In this document: positions 45,792 through 56,631 of the stretch, one piece after another | Position numbering within the stretch: position 1 is the first letter of the stretch | Layout of the letters: each line of letters begins with the position of its first letter | Origin: JAMXLO01 sp963812475 | GTDB lineage: Bacteria; Pseudomonadota; Alphaproteobacteria; Acetobacterales; Acetobacteraceae | Direction: 5' to 3' | Length of the DNA stretch: 64,000 nt | Assembly: GCA_963812475.1 (NCBI GenBank) | Contig: CAWEVI010000045.1 | Coordinates: 1-64,000, forward strand | Notes under the pieces: generated by a model | Told to the model about the DNA's origin: nothing | The model's database searches: none | What the model saw: the letters and a program-made list of their open reading frames with translations, nothing else | Program-made: the position numbers and the translations under genes

Positions 45792-46841
45792 ATGCCGAAC
45801 GTTCCAGCCGATCGCCTGATCGAGATTGCCAACACGCTGCTGCAAGCCGCCGGCGCATCCGCCGAGGAAGCCGCGACGATCGCGCGCTACAATATCGGCG
45901 CAAATCTGGTCGGCCATGATTCACACGGCATCATCCTGATTCCGACCTATATCGAGCGCATCAAGGTCGGGCACATCGTGCCGGGCGCGCCGTGGAACAT
46001 TACCGAGGAAACGCCGACCACAACGGTGATAGACGGCAACTGGGGATTTGGCTACGTCGTGACCGACCGCGCGATGCGCTACACCATCGACAAGGCCAAG
46101 AGGCAGAACGTCGCCGCCGCGACCGTGTATCGCCAGAGCCATGTCGGGCGGCTTGCGTCATATCCGCTAATGGCGGCACGCGAGGGGTTGATCGCGATGA
46201 TCACCGCAAATTCCGGCCGCAGCGCAAAGGCCGTTGCGCCATTTGGCGGTGCGAAGGCGCGGCTTGGCACCAATCCGATTTGTTTCGCCATCCCCTCGAA
46301 CCTGGAGGGTCCGCTGTTCTTCGACATGGCGACCTCTGCCGCTGCCGCGGGGAAGATCAATGTGGCGACGGCGCGCGGCGAGCAGGTACCGGCAGGCTGG
46401 CTGATCGACGCTGACGGCAAGCCCTCCACCGATCCGCGCGTGTTGCGGCAGGGTGGCGCGCTACTGCCGGTCGGCGGCGCCGAGGGCTACAAGGGCTACG
46501 GCCTTGCGACGATCGTGGAGATCTTGTCCGGCTTGCTGACCGGCCTCGGCTTTGGCGTGGAGCCGACCGGGCGACACAACGACGGTTGCTTCATCGCAGT
46601 GTTCAATGTCGCCGCGTTCCGCAATCTGGACACCTTCAAACGGGAAGTGACGGAGTTCGCACAGTACCTGAAGGCAACACCACCGGCACAGGGTTTCACC
46701 GAAGTGCTGTATCCCGGCGAGATCGAGTTCCGTCGCGAGCAGGATCGCCGCAAGAACGGCATTCCGGTGGAGGACGCCACCTGGAAGAAGCTGCAGGATC
46801 TGGCGCAGGGTTATGGCGTTGCTGCCAAATTGGGGTTGTGA
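45792..46841 (+). CDS. Ldh/malate-type NAD(P)-dependent dehydrogenase (YlbC/ComC family)
   Basis: This 349-residue protein belongs to the type 2 malate/L-lactate dehydrogenase family, not the Rossmann LDH. Features are GHDSHGIILIPTYIERI (active-site His), VYRQSHVGRLASYPLMAA and LGTNPICFAIP. It reduces or oxidises an alpha-keto/hydroxy acid or an imino acid. It starts a run of co-directional genes; the next gene begins 4 nt after its stop. Confidence 0.9.
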   Translation: MPNVPADRLIEIANTLLQAAGASAEEAATIARYNIGANLVGHDSHGIILIPTYIERIKVGHIVPGAPWNITEETPTTTVIDGNWGFGYVVTDRAMRYTIDKAKRQNVAAATVYRQSHVGRLASYPLMAAREGLIAMITANSGRSAKAVAPFGGAKARLGTNPICFAIPSNLEGPLFFDMATSAAAAGKINVATARGEQVPAGWLIDADGKPSTDPRVLRQGGALLPVGGAEGYKGYGLATIVEILSGLLTGLGFGVEPTGRHNDGCFIAVFNVAAFRNLDTFKREVTEFAQYLKATPPAQGFTEVLYPGEIEFRREQDRRKNGIPVEDATWKKLQDLAQGYGVAAKLGL

Positions 46842-46845
46842 CGTC

Positions 46846-48555
46846 ATGACTGACCTGGTTATCCGCAACGGCACGGTGATCGACGGCACCGGCGGCGATC
46901 CATTCGAAGCTGATGTTGCGATCACCAATGGCAAGATCGCGGCGATTGGCAAGATTGCAGCACGGGGCATGGAAGAGATCGACGCACGCGGAATGCTGGT
47001 CACACCTGGCTTCGTCGATCCGCACACCCATTACGATGCGCAGGCGACCTGGAGTAGTCGCATCACGCCGTCGTCGTGGAATGGCGTCACCACCACGTTG
47101 TTCGGCAATTGCGGTGTCGGGTTCGCGCCCTGCATGCCGTCACAACGGGACATGCTGGTGAAGTTGATGGAGGGCGTGGAAGACATTCCCGAAGTCGTGC
47201 TGACTGAGGGCCTGCCCTGGAACTGGCAGAGCTTTCCAGAGTTCCTCGATGCGCTTGACACGCGTCCCTACGACATCGATATCGCGACCCAGGTGCCGCA
47301 TGCAGCATTGCGCGTGTTCGTCATGGGGGAGCGCGGCGCCGATCGTGAGCCCGCAACCGAGCAGGACCGCGTCGAGATGGCGCGCCTGGCCTCGGAAGGC
47401 ATCAAGGCGGGTGCTCTGGGTTTCTCTACCTCGCGCACGCTGAACCATAAGACCCTGGACGGCCGTTCGATCCCGACGTTGAACGCGGAGGAAGCGGAAC
47501 TGGCCGCCATTGCGGGCGCACTGCGCGATCTCGGCGAGGGTTGGATGCAGGTGATCTCCGACTTTGACGACGTCGAGGACGAGTTCGCCATGCTGCGGCG
47601 TCTGGTTGCGATTTCGCGGCGGCCGATGGCGATCACGCTGCTGCAACGGGACAACAAACCGGAAGAGTGGCGTCGAATTGCCGGTTGGATCGCCGAAGCG
47701 AGTTCCTCCGGTTTGCCGATGCTCGGTCAGGTGCTGACACGGCCGACCGGCATACTGTTGGGCTTTGAGATTTCGCAAAATCCGTTCGTCGGCCGCCCAA
47801 GCTACCAGGCGATTGCCGCGCTGCCGTTCGAACAGCGCCTCGTCGCGCTGCGCCAGCCTGAGTTCCGCGCACGCCTGATTGCGGAAACGAATGAGAACGC
47901 CGGCATGGGACGACGCGTCGGCAAATGGGATCGGATCTTCCCGCTGGGCGATCCGCCTGACTACGAGCCGGCGCAGGACGCGAGCGTGGCTGCGATGGCG
48001 GCACGCCAGGGGCGTGCACCGGAAGACGTTGCCTACGATCTGCTGCTGGAGCACGGCGGCAAGGCGATCCTGTATCGGCCGCTGTCAAATTACAGCTACG
48101 GCAATCTTGACACCGTGCACGACATGCTTGGCCACGACGCGACGATTGTTGGTCTCGGGGATGGTGGCGCGCATGTCGGCGTGCTGTGCAATTCGAGCGC
48201 GATAAGCTACATGCTGACGCACTGGACACGCGATCGCACGCGCGGGGCGAAATTCGCGCTACCCTGGGCGATCAGGCGCCTGACGAGCGATTCCGCCGAG
48301 GCCATCGGGTTGCGCGATCGTGGCGTGCTTGCCCGCGGTTATAAGGCTGACATCAACGTTATCGATTATGGACGGTTGCAACTGCGGCCTCCCGAGGTCG
48401 CGTACGACCTGCCAACTGGTGGACGTAGGCTGGTACAGCGCACCGACGGCTACGTGGCGACGATCGTATCGGGCGTACCGGTATATCGCGACGGCGAACC
48501 GACAGGGGCCTTGCCTGGCCAACTCGTGCGCGGCGCGCACGCGGCACCGGCGTAG
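46846..48555 (+). CDS. N-acyl-D-amino-acid deacylase-type amidohydrolase
   Basis: A protein of about 569 residues in the amidohydrolase superfamily, D-aminoacylase/AtzF-distinct subgroup. It begins DLVIRNGTVIDGTGGDPFEADVAI and has the metal motif PGFVDPHTHYDAQ, the FGNCGVGFAPC loop (the Cys that binds zinc in D-aminoacylases), and a late VGLGDGGAHVG motif with the catalytic Asp. It should release the acyl group from an N-acyl amino acid. It lies between the Ldh-type gene and the molybdopterin gene and is likely in their operon. Confidence 0.9.
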   Translation: MTDLVIRNGTVIDGTGGDPFEADVAITNGKIAAIGKIAARGMEEIDARGMLVTPGFVDPHTHYDAQATWSSRITPSSWNGVTTTLFGNCGVGFAPCMPSQRDMLVKLMEGVEDIPEVVLTEGLPWNWQSFPEFLDALDTRPYDIDIATQVPHAALRVFVMGERGADREPATEQDRVEMARLASEGIKAGALGFSTSRTLNHKTLDGRSIPTLNAEEAELAAIAGALRDLGEGWMQVISDFDDVEDEFAMLRRLVAISRRPMAITLLQRDNKPEEWRRIAGWIAEASSSGLPMLGQVLTRPTGILLGFEISQNPFVGRPSYQAIAALPFEQRLVALRQPEFRARLIAETNENAGMGRRVGKWDRIFPLGDPPDYEPAQDASVAAMAARQGRAPEDVAYDLLLEHGGKAILYRPLSNYSYGNLDTVHDMLGHDATIVGLGDGGAHVGVLCNSSAISYMLTHWTRDRTRGAKFALPWAIRRLTSDSAEAIGLRDRGVLARGYKADINVIDYGRLQLRPPEVAYDLPTGGRRLVQRTDGYVATIVSGVPVYRDGEPTGALPGQLVRGAHAAPA

Positions 48556-48556
48556 C

Positions 48557-50861
48557 GTGGCATTTCGCGGCCAATCGCTGCGCCGCCTGGAGGATGTGCG
48601 CTTTCTGACCGGGCGCGGCCAGTATATCGAAGACATCGACTATCCCGATCAGACCTGGATGCATGTGGTCCGCTCGCCCCATGCTCACGCCAAGATCGAG
48701 CGCATCAGCACGGACGCGGCGCGCGCCGTGCCGGGCGTGCTCGGTATCTTCACCGCGACCGACCTCATCGATCTCGGTCCGTTGCCCTGCACGGTGCCGG
48801 TGGCAAGCGTTGCGCCGATGATCATCCCGCCGCGTTTCGCCCTTGCCGCTGACCGCACGCGTCATGTCGGCGACCCGGTTGCATTCGTTGTCGCGAAGAC
48901 GCGCACCGCCGCGCGCGATGCCGCTGAACTTGTCGCCGTGGACTGGCGGGAACTGCCGTCGGTGGTTGATGCCGTCGCGGCATTGGAGCCCGGCGCGGCG
49001 CAACTTTGGGATCAGGCGCCGGGCAATCTGTCGTATCGCTTCCAGAAAGGTGACGAGCCGACGGTGCGCGCCGCGATCGCGGCTGCGGCCCATGTCGCCG
49101 AACTGGAGCTGATCAACAACCGCATCGTGATTTCCGCACTGGAGCCGCGCGGCGCGATCGGCAGCCATGATACCGACGGCCATCACTTGCTGTTTTCCGG
49201 CGCCGGCGTGCATGCACTGCAAAATCAGCTCGCCGAATGCGTATTCCGCGTGCCACAGGACCGGATGCATGTCGCGTGCCCTGATGTCGGGGGCGGCTTC
49301 GGCGTCAAGAACGCGCTCTATCCCGAATGGGTCATGCTGCTCTGGGCGTCACGTGCGCTCGGCAGGCCGGTCAAGTGGATGAGCGAGCGGGCGGAAGACT
49401 TCATCACCACCGCCCAGGGCCGCGACAACGTGACGCGCGCGCAATTGGCATTGGATGCGGACGGCCGCTTCCTGGCCCTGGACGTTGCCACGGTGGCGAA
49501 CCTTGGTGCGTATCTCTCGTCGGGCGGTCCGGGCAGCTCGACCAATGCGCCGGCCAATGCAATGGGCAGCGGCTACGTGATCCCCGCGATCTACATGGAC
49601 GTGCACGGTGTGTTCACCAACACCGTGCCGATCGACGCTTATCGTGGCGCCGGCAAGCCGGAAGTAAACTACATGATCGAGCGTTTGATCGATGAGGCAG
49701 CGCGACGCTTTGGTTTCGATGCGATCGATCTGCGCCGGCGGAATTTGGTATCCGAATTCCCCTACCGCAAGGCGCTTGGTACGGTGATTGATTGTGGCCG
49801 GTTCGCCGCCAATATGGACGATGCGGTCATCACGGCAGACCAAGCTGATTTTGCCATGCGCCAGGAGATGGGGAAGCAGCGCGGCATGCTGCGTGGCATC
49901 GGCATCACCTGTTTCATGGAGACCGCACGAGGCGCACCGAACGAAGGTGCGGAAATCCGCTTCGAAGACGATGGCCGGGTGACATTGTTGGTCGGCACAC
50001 AGTCCAACGGCATGGGTCACGAGACCGCGTATGCGCAGATCGCCGCCGATCTGCTGGGTCTGCCGATCGATGCCTTCCGCTACGTGCAGGCGGATACCCG
50101 CAAGGTGCGCGCAGGCAACGGCCATGGCGGGGCGCGTTCCATGCACATGGGCGGCGCTGCCCTGTGCAAGGCGGTGGACACGATGCTGGCAAAGGGGCGC
50201 GCGATCGCCGCGCGATTGTTGCAGGCGTCGGTCGAACAGATCGTATTTGCCGAGGGTCGCTTTGCCGTGCGCGGCGAGACGGATCGCGCCATGGATCTGC
50301 TGGCGGTCGCACGTGCCGCACGCGACCCCGCAAATCTGCCGGACGGCATGGCCCCAGACCTGGACACCTATGTCTGGAACCTGCTCGAACGTCATCACCT
50401 TCCCCAACGGCTGCCACATCGCCGAAGTGGAGATCGATCCGGACACCGGCGCCGTCACGCTTGAGCGCTACACCGCGGTGGACGATTTTGGCACGCTGAT
50501 CAATCCGATGCTGACCATCGGACAGGTGCAGGGTGGCGTCGTCCAGGGCATTGGCCAGGCAATGCTGGAGCACACCGTGTACGATCGGCAATCCGGTCAG
50601 ATGCTGAGCGGTTCCTTCATGGATTACACCCTGCCACGGGCCTCTGACCTGCCATCGCTCGACATTACGCTGTCGGGCGTGCCGACCAACGCCAATCCGC
50701 TCGGTGTCAAGGGCTCCGGTCAGGCGGGCGCGATCGCGGCGCCGCAGGCGATCATCTCCGGCGTGCTCGATGCGTTGGCGCCGCTCGGTGTGACCCATAT
50801 CGACATGCCGGCGACGCCCGAACGTGTCTGGCGGGCAATACAGCAGGCGTCGCATTCATGA
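48557..50861 (+). pseudogene. xanthine-dehydrogenase-family molybdopterin-binding subunit, frameshifted
   Basis: Two frames together give a normal-length molybdenum hydroxylase large subunit (about 765 residues). The first, from GTG 48557, has RRLEDVRFLTGRGQYIEDI, PDVGGGFGVKN, NTVPIDAYRGAGKPE, QSNGMGHETAYAQIAAD and reads to DLDTYVWNLLERHH. The true tail resumes in another frame as NVITFPNGCHIAEVEIDPDTG and GVKGSGQAGAIAAPQA (the catalytic Glu region of the family is GxGE; here GSGQA), ending at 50861. The break lies near 50370-50400. The Fe-S and FAD subunits that usually accompany it are absent here. The start is 1 nt after the deacylase stop. Confidence 0.8.
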
Positions 50862-52447
50862 TCGGACGGCGTCGGTTCGGTATCGGCGGAGCCGCGCTTG
50901 CAGTCACCACCGGCTTCAACCGCGGCGCGCGGGCGCAGCCCGCCACGACCGTGCTCCGCGTGGTGCCGCAGGCCGAACCGCAGGTGTTCGATCCGCACTA
51001 GTCCGGCGTGAACGCCACGCAGGAGCACGCCGCGCTGATCTACGACACGCTGTTCAGCTGGGACGCCGACATGGTCGCTCGTCCACAGATGGTGGATACA
51101 TGGAGCAAGTCGGATGATGGCCTGATCTACAACTTCACACTGCGCCCCGGCCTGAAATTCCATGATCTGACACCTGTCACCTCCCGCGACGTCGTTGCCA
51201 CGCTACGGCGGTTGCTGGTGCGCGATACACAGAACCAAATTCTTGCCGGATTGGTCGCATTTATCGAGACCAAGGACGAACGCGGGTTTACACTGCAATT
51301 GAAGGCGCCGTTCAACTACGTCGAGTTCCTGCTGTGCGGCAGCAACGGCGTCATGGGCGGCATCATGCGTGAGAAGGACGCACTTACCGAGCCCTTCACA
51401 CCGATCAGAGCGCGTATCGGCTCCGGTCCCTTTCGCTTCGTCGAGGACGAGTACCGTCCCGGCGCAAAACTGGTCTATGACAAGTTCACCGACTATGTCC
51501 CGCGTCCCGAAAACGCAAGCGGATTCGCCGGCGGCAAGCGCGCGCTGGTGGATCGCGTCGAATGGACGATCATGCCTGACCCGGCGATTGCCTACGCCGC
51601 ATTGCGACGTGGCGAAGTGGATTTTCTCGACGCGCCACCGCTCGATCTGCTGCCGACAGTCGCGAACGACAAAAACATCGTCATCGGCGAAGTCTGGCCG
51701 ATCGAGACCTACGCCGTGCTGCGGTTCAATTCGCTCCACCCGCCATTTGACAACTTGAAGGCGCGGCAAGCGGTGGCGCATGCGGTCAGCCAGCAGGACT
51801 ACATGTCCGCCGCCTATGGTGATCCGAACTACTGGCGCGAATGCTATGCGTTCTGGGTTTGCGGCAGCTGGAATGGAACCGAGGCGGGATCGGAGGCATA
51901 CCGGAAGCCGGATCTGGAGAAGGCCCGGGCGCTGGTGCGCGAGTCCGGCTATGACGGCAGACCCGTGGTGCTGATCGGCGGCTCCGACGTGCTGCCGTAT
52001 CAGCGAATGAGCCTGGTCACCGCCGATCTGCTGAAGAAGATCGGCATGAACGTGGACATGCAGCTGACCGACTGGGGCAGCGTGGCGGCGCGGCGCGCCA
52101 AGAAGGCCCCTCCGTCACAAGGTGGCTGGAATCTCTTCCACACCAGCGCCAACGGCGCTCAGCTCGCGAGCCCGCTCACCAGCCCCTCCACCATCACCAC
52201 GTGCGACGGCAAGAATTTCCCGGGATGGCCGTGCGATCAGTTGGAGGAGGATATGCGGATGCAGTACATCCGCGAAACCGATGCGGCGAAGCAGAAGGAC
52301 CTGCTGGAAGCGATGCATCGGCAGTTGTGGCAGTCTCTGCCGTACGTGCCCCTTGGCCAGTTCAAACAGCCGTTTCTCTGGCGCGACAACGTCAGGGGCG
52401 TGGTGAAGGCAAACACCGTGGTCTATTGGAATATCGAGAAGACATGA
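50858..52447 (+). pseudogene. dipeptide-type (family 5) ABC solute-binding protein with in-frame amber codon
   Basis: The frame from ATG 50858 (overlapping the previous stop by 4 nt) encodes a signal region (MIGRRRFGIGGAALAVTTGF) and then RVVPQAEPQVFDPH, a TAG at 50999-51001, and SGVNATQEHAALIYDTLFSW. Without the stop it would be a full binding protein of about 529 residues; the family often has Trp at such a position, so a TGG to TAG change is plausible. A GTG at 51008 could restart, but without the signal peptide. The rest is intact (FTLRPGLKFHDLTPVTSRDV, YMSAAYGDPNYWRECYAFWVCG). No permease genes are beside it. Confidence 0.8.
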
Positions 52448-52456
52448 GGCGGCGAT

Positions 52457-54157
52457 ATGGATAGCGAACCCCAGACGCGCATCGCGGCGGAAGACTACCT
52501 GGACGCGCTCGCCGCGCACGGCATCGATCACCTGTTCTGCAATCCCGGCACCGACTTCGCGCCGATCGTGGAGGCGTTTGCGCGCGCCGCACGGACCAAT
52601 CGGAAGGTCCCGCGGCCGATGGTGGTGCCGCACGAGAACTGCGCGCTCGCCATGGCGCATGGCTACACGATGATCACCGGCAAACCGCAGGCGGTGATGC
52701 TGCACACCAACGTTGGCACCGCCAACGCGATCAACGCGTTGATCGATGCAAGCCGCGACCGCGTGCCGGTCCTGCTCACCTCGGGCCGCACGCCATTCAC
52801 CGAAAGTGGTCCGTCCGGCGCACGCAACGTGCACATCCATTGGGCACAGGAGATGTATGACCAGGCCGGCATGCTGCGCGAGATGGTAAAGTGGGACTAC
52901 GAGATGAAGCGCGGTGACCAGGTTGCCGACGTTGTCGATCGCGCGCTGGAACTGGCAATGGCCTCGCCGCAAGGGCCGGTCTATCTCAGCCTGCCGCGAG
53001 AAGTGCTCGGCGAGACTGTCGGCGAGCCAATAGATGCGAAACGGCGGCCGCGCGCGCAACCTCGAGCGCCGCAACCAGCCACGGCGGACATCGAGCGCCT
53101 GGCCGACTGGATCGCCGCCGCGCGCATGCCGCTGATCATCACCGGGACCCTGGGCCGCGACCCGCAGGAGAGCGTGCTGCTGTCACGCCTCGCCGATCGG
53201 TTTGCATTGCCGGTCGTTCCTTACAACACACGCTACTTCGCTCTCTCCAGCGCGCATCCGATGTTCCAGGGCTCGATGCCGAAGCCGCTGCTCGACGAAG
53301 CGGATCTGGTCATCGTGCTGGAATCCGACGTGCCGTGGCTGCCGAGCAAGGAGCAGCCGGCACAGGGTGCGAAGGTGGTTCAGGTCGGCGAGGACCCGCT
53401 GTATGCGCGCTATCCGATGCGCAGTTTTCCAAGCGATCTCACGTTGACCGCAAATGCCGCCGCCGTCCTGCGCGCTTTGGAACCGGCGCTGGCCGATCGC
53501 CTGCCGCACGACGCGGTGGCTGAGCGACATGCGCGTCTGTCGAAGCGCTCGGACGAACTACGACACGGCTGGTTGTCGGAAGCTGAGAAGGCAGGGCGCG
53601 GCGATGCGATCAATATGGCCTGGCTCAATCACTGCCTGCGCGAGGTGGTGGACCGCGACACGATCGTGATCAACGAATACTCGTTCCGCCAGGAATTCTG
53701 TCCGCTGGAGACACCGGGCAGCCTGTTCGGCTTGTCAGCCGCAGGCGGCCTTGGCTGGGGCTTTCCTGCCGCTCTCGGTGCGAAGCTCGCATCGCCGGAC
53801 AAGTTTGTGCTCGCGGTTCTTGGGGATGGGGCCTACATGTTTGCCAATCCGACCGCGTGTCACTACGTGTCGCAGACGCAGAACCTGCCAACCCTGACTG
53901 TGCTTTACAACAACGCGCTGTACGGCGCGGTTCGGCGGGCGACACTTGACATGTATGCGCGCGGCGTAGCGGCAGAGGGCGATGGCCGCCTGCTCGCCGA
54001 CCTGCCGCCAGCGGATTTCGAGCGCACCATCGCAGCCCACGGCGGTCATGGCGAGCGCGTCGACCATCCATCCGATCTGCCGGCCGCGCTGAAACGCGCG
54101 GCGGAGGCGGTGCGTGGCGGACAACAGGCGTTGGTGAATGTGATCTGTCGCGGCTGA
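52457..54157 (+). CDS. thiamine-pyrophosphate-dependent enzyme (acetolactate synthase/decarboxylase-like)
   Basis: This 566-residue protein has the three-domain layout of TPP enzymes. The N-terminal domain holds the activating Glu (VVPHENCALAMAHGYTMITG), the middle domain DLVIVLESDVPWLPS, and the C-terminal domain the TPP motif LGDGAYMFANP with NN about 30 residues on (LYNNALYG). The family includes acetolactate synthase, benzoylformate decarboxylase and oxalyl-CoA decarboxylase; this one does not match any exactly. It ends the plus-strand run, 10 nt after the binding-protein gene. Confidence 0.88.
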   Translation: MDSEPQTRIAAEDYLDALAAHGIDHLFCNPGTDFAPIVEAFARAARTNRKVPRPMVVPHENCALAMAHGYTMITGKPQAVMLHTNVGTANAINALIDASRDRVPVLLTSGRTPFTESGPSGARNVHIHWAQEMYDQAGMLREMVKWDYEMKRGDQVADVVDRALELAMASPQGPVYLSLPREVLGETVGEPIDAKRRPRAQPRAPQPATADIERLADWIAAARMPLIITGTLGRDPQESVLLSRLADRFALPVVPYNTRYFALSSAHPMFQGSMPKPLLDEADLVIVLESDVPWLPSKEQPAQGAKVVQVGEDPLYARYPMRSFPSDLTLTANAAAVLRALEPALADRLPHDAVAERHARLSKRSDELRHGWLSEAEKAGRGDAINMAWLNHCLREVVDRDTIVINEYSFRQEFCPLETPGSLFGLSAAGGLGWGFPAALGAKLASPDKFVLAVLGDGAYMFANPTACHYVSQTQNLPTLTVLYNNALYGAVRRATLDMYARGVAAEGDGRLLADLPPADFERTIAAHGGHGERVDHPSDLPAALKRAAEAVRGGQQALVNVICRG

Positions 54158-54160
54158 CCG

Positions 54161-55210
54161 TTATGCCGCCAGTTCCGGCGCAACCTGCCGCATGAACAGC
54201 GTCAGGCTTTGCGCCACGTCATCGTACGTCATCGGCCCGAGCCGAAACTGCATGATCACCCCACCGACACCAATTGCATCGACCTTAGCCAACGCCTCGG
54301 CCACCGTCGCCGGCGAGCCATAGATCAGCGAGTGCTCGATGACCAGCCGCGCCGCCGGAGTCGTACCTGGCGCAGGCATGGGCACGATCGATACGCCCTG
54401 CTCCTGGTACACGCGCCTGCGCATTGCGGTGCGATGTTCGTGCATCGCCTCGAACGCCGGAATGGCGATGCGCGCCGCCTCCGCATCCGTTTCCGCCACG
54501 AACACGTTGCGCCACACCCAGCATTGCTCGACGTTGCGCGCCACCGTCGCATCATCCAAACCCTGCTCGCGCAGCGTGCTGCGATACAGATCCATCCGAT
54601 GCTGCGTTACGGCGTTCGACTGCACGTTCATCATGAACGGCCGACCCTGCCGCGCAATGTGCAGCATCCCCTCTTCGCTGGAGGCCGAGCGGATCACATA
54701 AGGATGCGGCCTGGTAAACGGACGCGGCCGCAGCATCGGCACCTTGATGTCCCAGAATTTCCCGTGATGCTCAAACTTCTCCTCGGTCCAGGCCCGAAAC
54801 ATGATCGTCTCGGCTTCCTCGAAGCGCGCCTGCGCCTCGGTGTGGTCGAGACCGTAACCCTGATAATCGTAGATATTGTAGGCGGTCCCGCGCCCCAACC
54901 CGACAATCAGCCGGCCCTTGCTGATGTTGTCGATCAGAGCGAGCTGCTCGGCCATTCGGATCGGATGGTGCAGCGACATCTGCGCGACGGCAAAACCGAT
55001 CTTCGCCCGCTTAGTCGCCACCGCAAGCGATGCCGCGAAGCTCACCGGATCGACATACGCGCAGATACCATCGAAATGATGCTCGGCCAACCAGATCACG
55101 TCGAAACCCAATTCGTCGGTCAGCCGTGCCTCGGCCAACGTCTCATCGATCATCTGGCCATCGTGAGTCGGGTCGCGACTCTCGGGAAACAGGAAGTTGC
55201 TGAACTTCAA
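54161..55210 (-). CDS. LLM-class flavin-dependent oxidoreductase
   Basis: A protein of about 349 residues of the luciferase-like monooxygenase family. It has the beta-barrel entry FDVIWLAEHHF, RAKIGFAVAQMSLHHPIRMAEQLA and GRLIVGLGRGTAYNIYDY. The start is TTG at 55210, with AGGAG just upstream. It uses FMN or F420 to oxidise a substrate. It ends 4 nt from the convergent TPP-enzyme gene and follows the Liv-type binding protein by 22 nt. Confidence 0.87.
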   Translation of the reverse strand: MKFSNFLFPESRDPTHDGQMIDETLAEARLTDELGFDVIWLAEHHFDGICAYVDPVSFAASLAVATKRAKIGFAVAQMSLHHPIRMAEQLALIDNISKGRLIVGLGRGTAYNIYDYQGYGLDHTEAQARFEEAETIMFRAWTEEKFEHHGKFWDIKVPMLRPRPFTRPHPYVIRSASSEEGMLHIARQGRPFMMNVQSNAVTQHRMDLYRSTLREQGLDDATVARNVEQCWVWRNVFVAETDAEAARIAIPAFEAMHEHRTAMRRRVYQEQGVSIVPMPAPGTTPAARLVIEHSLIYGSPATVAEALAKVDAIGVGGVIMQFRLGPMTYDDVAQSLTLFMRQVAPELAA

Positions 55211-55232
55211 ACGTGGCTCCTGTGCAGTGCCA

Positions 55233-56471
55233 TCAGGCTTCGGGCGCAACACCCACATACCTGAACTGGTGCACAACGTCACCTATCGGATATTTCGTAT
55301 CGTAGTGCACCTGAAAGATCGATACCGTCCTGGATTTCAGATCGCCGTTGGCATCGAACGAGACTTCACCCTGAATCGTCTCAAGCTTCGTCACCTGAAT
55401 TGCATCGCGTACATTGGCCCGGTTGACCGGCTTGCCGGACTTGGCCACCCGCTCGATCGCATCGAGCACAACCCGGGCGGCGTCGTAGTATGTAATGGAA
55501 TAGTCGGCCGGGTTCTTGCCGGTCTTGGCTAGGAATCGTTCCACCCACGGCCGCACGCTCGGTTCATCCAGCACGTGTGCGGCGGCCGAGGTGGCATACC
55601 AACCCTGGATCGCCGGCATCGCCCCGCCGGTCAGCATGTCCGGCGTGTGCACGCCATCGCCGCCGCCCTTCGCAATATCGGGCAGGATGTCATAGGACTG
55701 CTTTACCACCTTGGCCCCAGCCAGCGGATCGCCGCCGAAATACAGCGCCTGGGTGTTCAGGCTCTTCGCGCGAGTCAAAACCGCACTGTAGTCCGCATTC
55801 AACGGATCGAGCCGGTCGCGGATCAGCACGGTCATGCCCTTCTTCGCCGCCTGTGCAGCGAAAGCATCCGCCATGCCAACGCCATAGGCGCCGCCATCAT
55901 CCAGCACGACAACCTTCTGCAACTTAAGCACGTCGGCAAGATAGTTGGCGAAGTTGGGACCCTGGAAGGCATCGGTTGTCACGGTGCGGAAGAAGATCGG
56001 CAGCCCAGCAGGCCGATAGATCTGCGCAAATTTCGGATCGTTCAGGTCTGGATTGGTGGCGCTTCCACTGATCGTTGCAATCCCGCCCTGGCTGAAGATC
56101 GGGCACATCGCCTTGGCCGATCCGCTGTTGAGCGGCCCCACGGCAGCGATGACACTCGGGTCGGTCAGCATCTTCCGGGCATTGGTCGCGGCCAGCGCCG
56201 GATCGTATTGCCCAGTGGTGGTGGAGGCATCATCCAGTATGAGTGTGCGCAATTTGTAGCCCGCTACACCACCTTTTTCATTCGCCTCGTCCACCGCGTA
56301 CACCACGGCATCACGCGCCTGGCCGGCCTGCTGCGCGATGGAGCCGGTAAGCGGGAAGCTCATGCCGATCGTCAGCACCTTCTCCTGTGCGTACGCCGCG
56401 CGAATCAGCACCGGGACGGACGCGACGGTCCCGAGCATTCGGAACGTGTCGCGACGAGACAAACGTGGCAT
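55233..56471 (-). CDS. Liv-type ABC solute-binding protein
   Basis: A 412-residue Peripla_BP_6 protein with a twin-arginine-like signal peptide (SRRDTFRMLGTVASVPVLIRAAYA) and the entry KVLTIGMSFPLTGSIAQQAGQARDAV. It contains AAVGPLNSGSAKAMCPIFSQ and a C-terminal domain as in LivK relatives. The ATG at 56471 is preceded by GGGGA. No permeases lie beside it. It may use the general liv importer or be an orphan; the substrate is unknown. Confidence 0.87.
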   Translation of the reverse strand: MPRLSRRDTFRMLGTVASVPVLIRAAYAQEKVLTIGMSFPLTGSIAQQAGQARDAVVYAVDEANEKGGVAGYKLRTLILDDASTTTGQYDPALAATNARKMLTDPSVIAAVGPLNSGSAKAMCPIFSQGGIATISGSATNPDLNDPKFAQIYRPAGLPIFFRTVTTDAFQGPNFANYLADVLKLQKVVVLDDGGAYGVGMADAFAAQAAKKGMTVLIRDRLDPLNADYSAVLTRAKSLNTQALYFGGDPLAGAKVVKQSYDILPDIAKGGGDGVHTPDMLTGGAMPAIQGWYATSAAAHVLDEPSVRPWVERFLAKTGKNPADYSITYYDAARVVLDAIERVAKSGKPVNRANVRDAIQVTKLETIQGEVSFDANGDLKSRTVSIFQVHYDTKYPIGDVVHQFRYVGVAPEA

Positions 56472-56631
56472 CGTGAGGTCCCCCAAATGCGTCGATTGCG
56501 GCGCACCATAGCAGCGTTCGGCGCTTCCATGCCAAGTGCGCGACGGAATCGTCCCGGACGTGGCTTTCCAAGCTCGGGACAGCATGGTACAGACCTGCCG
56601 TCCGCGTTAGGATCAGACGGGAAAGCGACGG

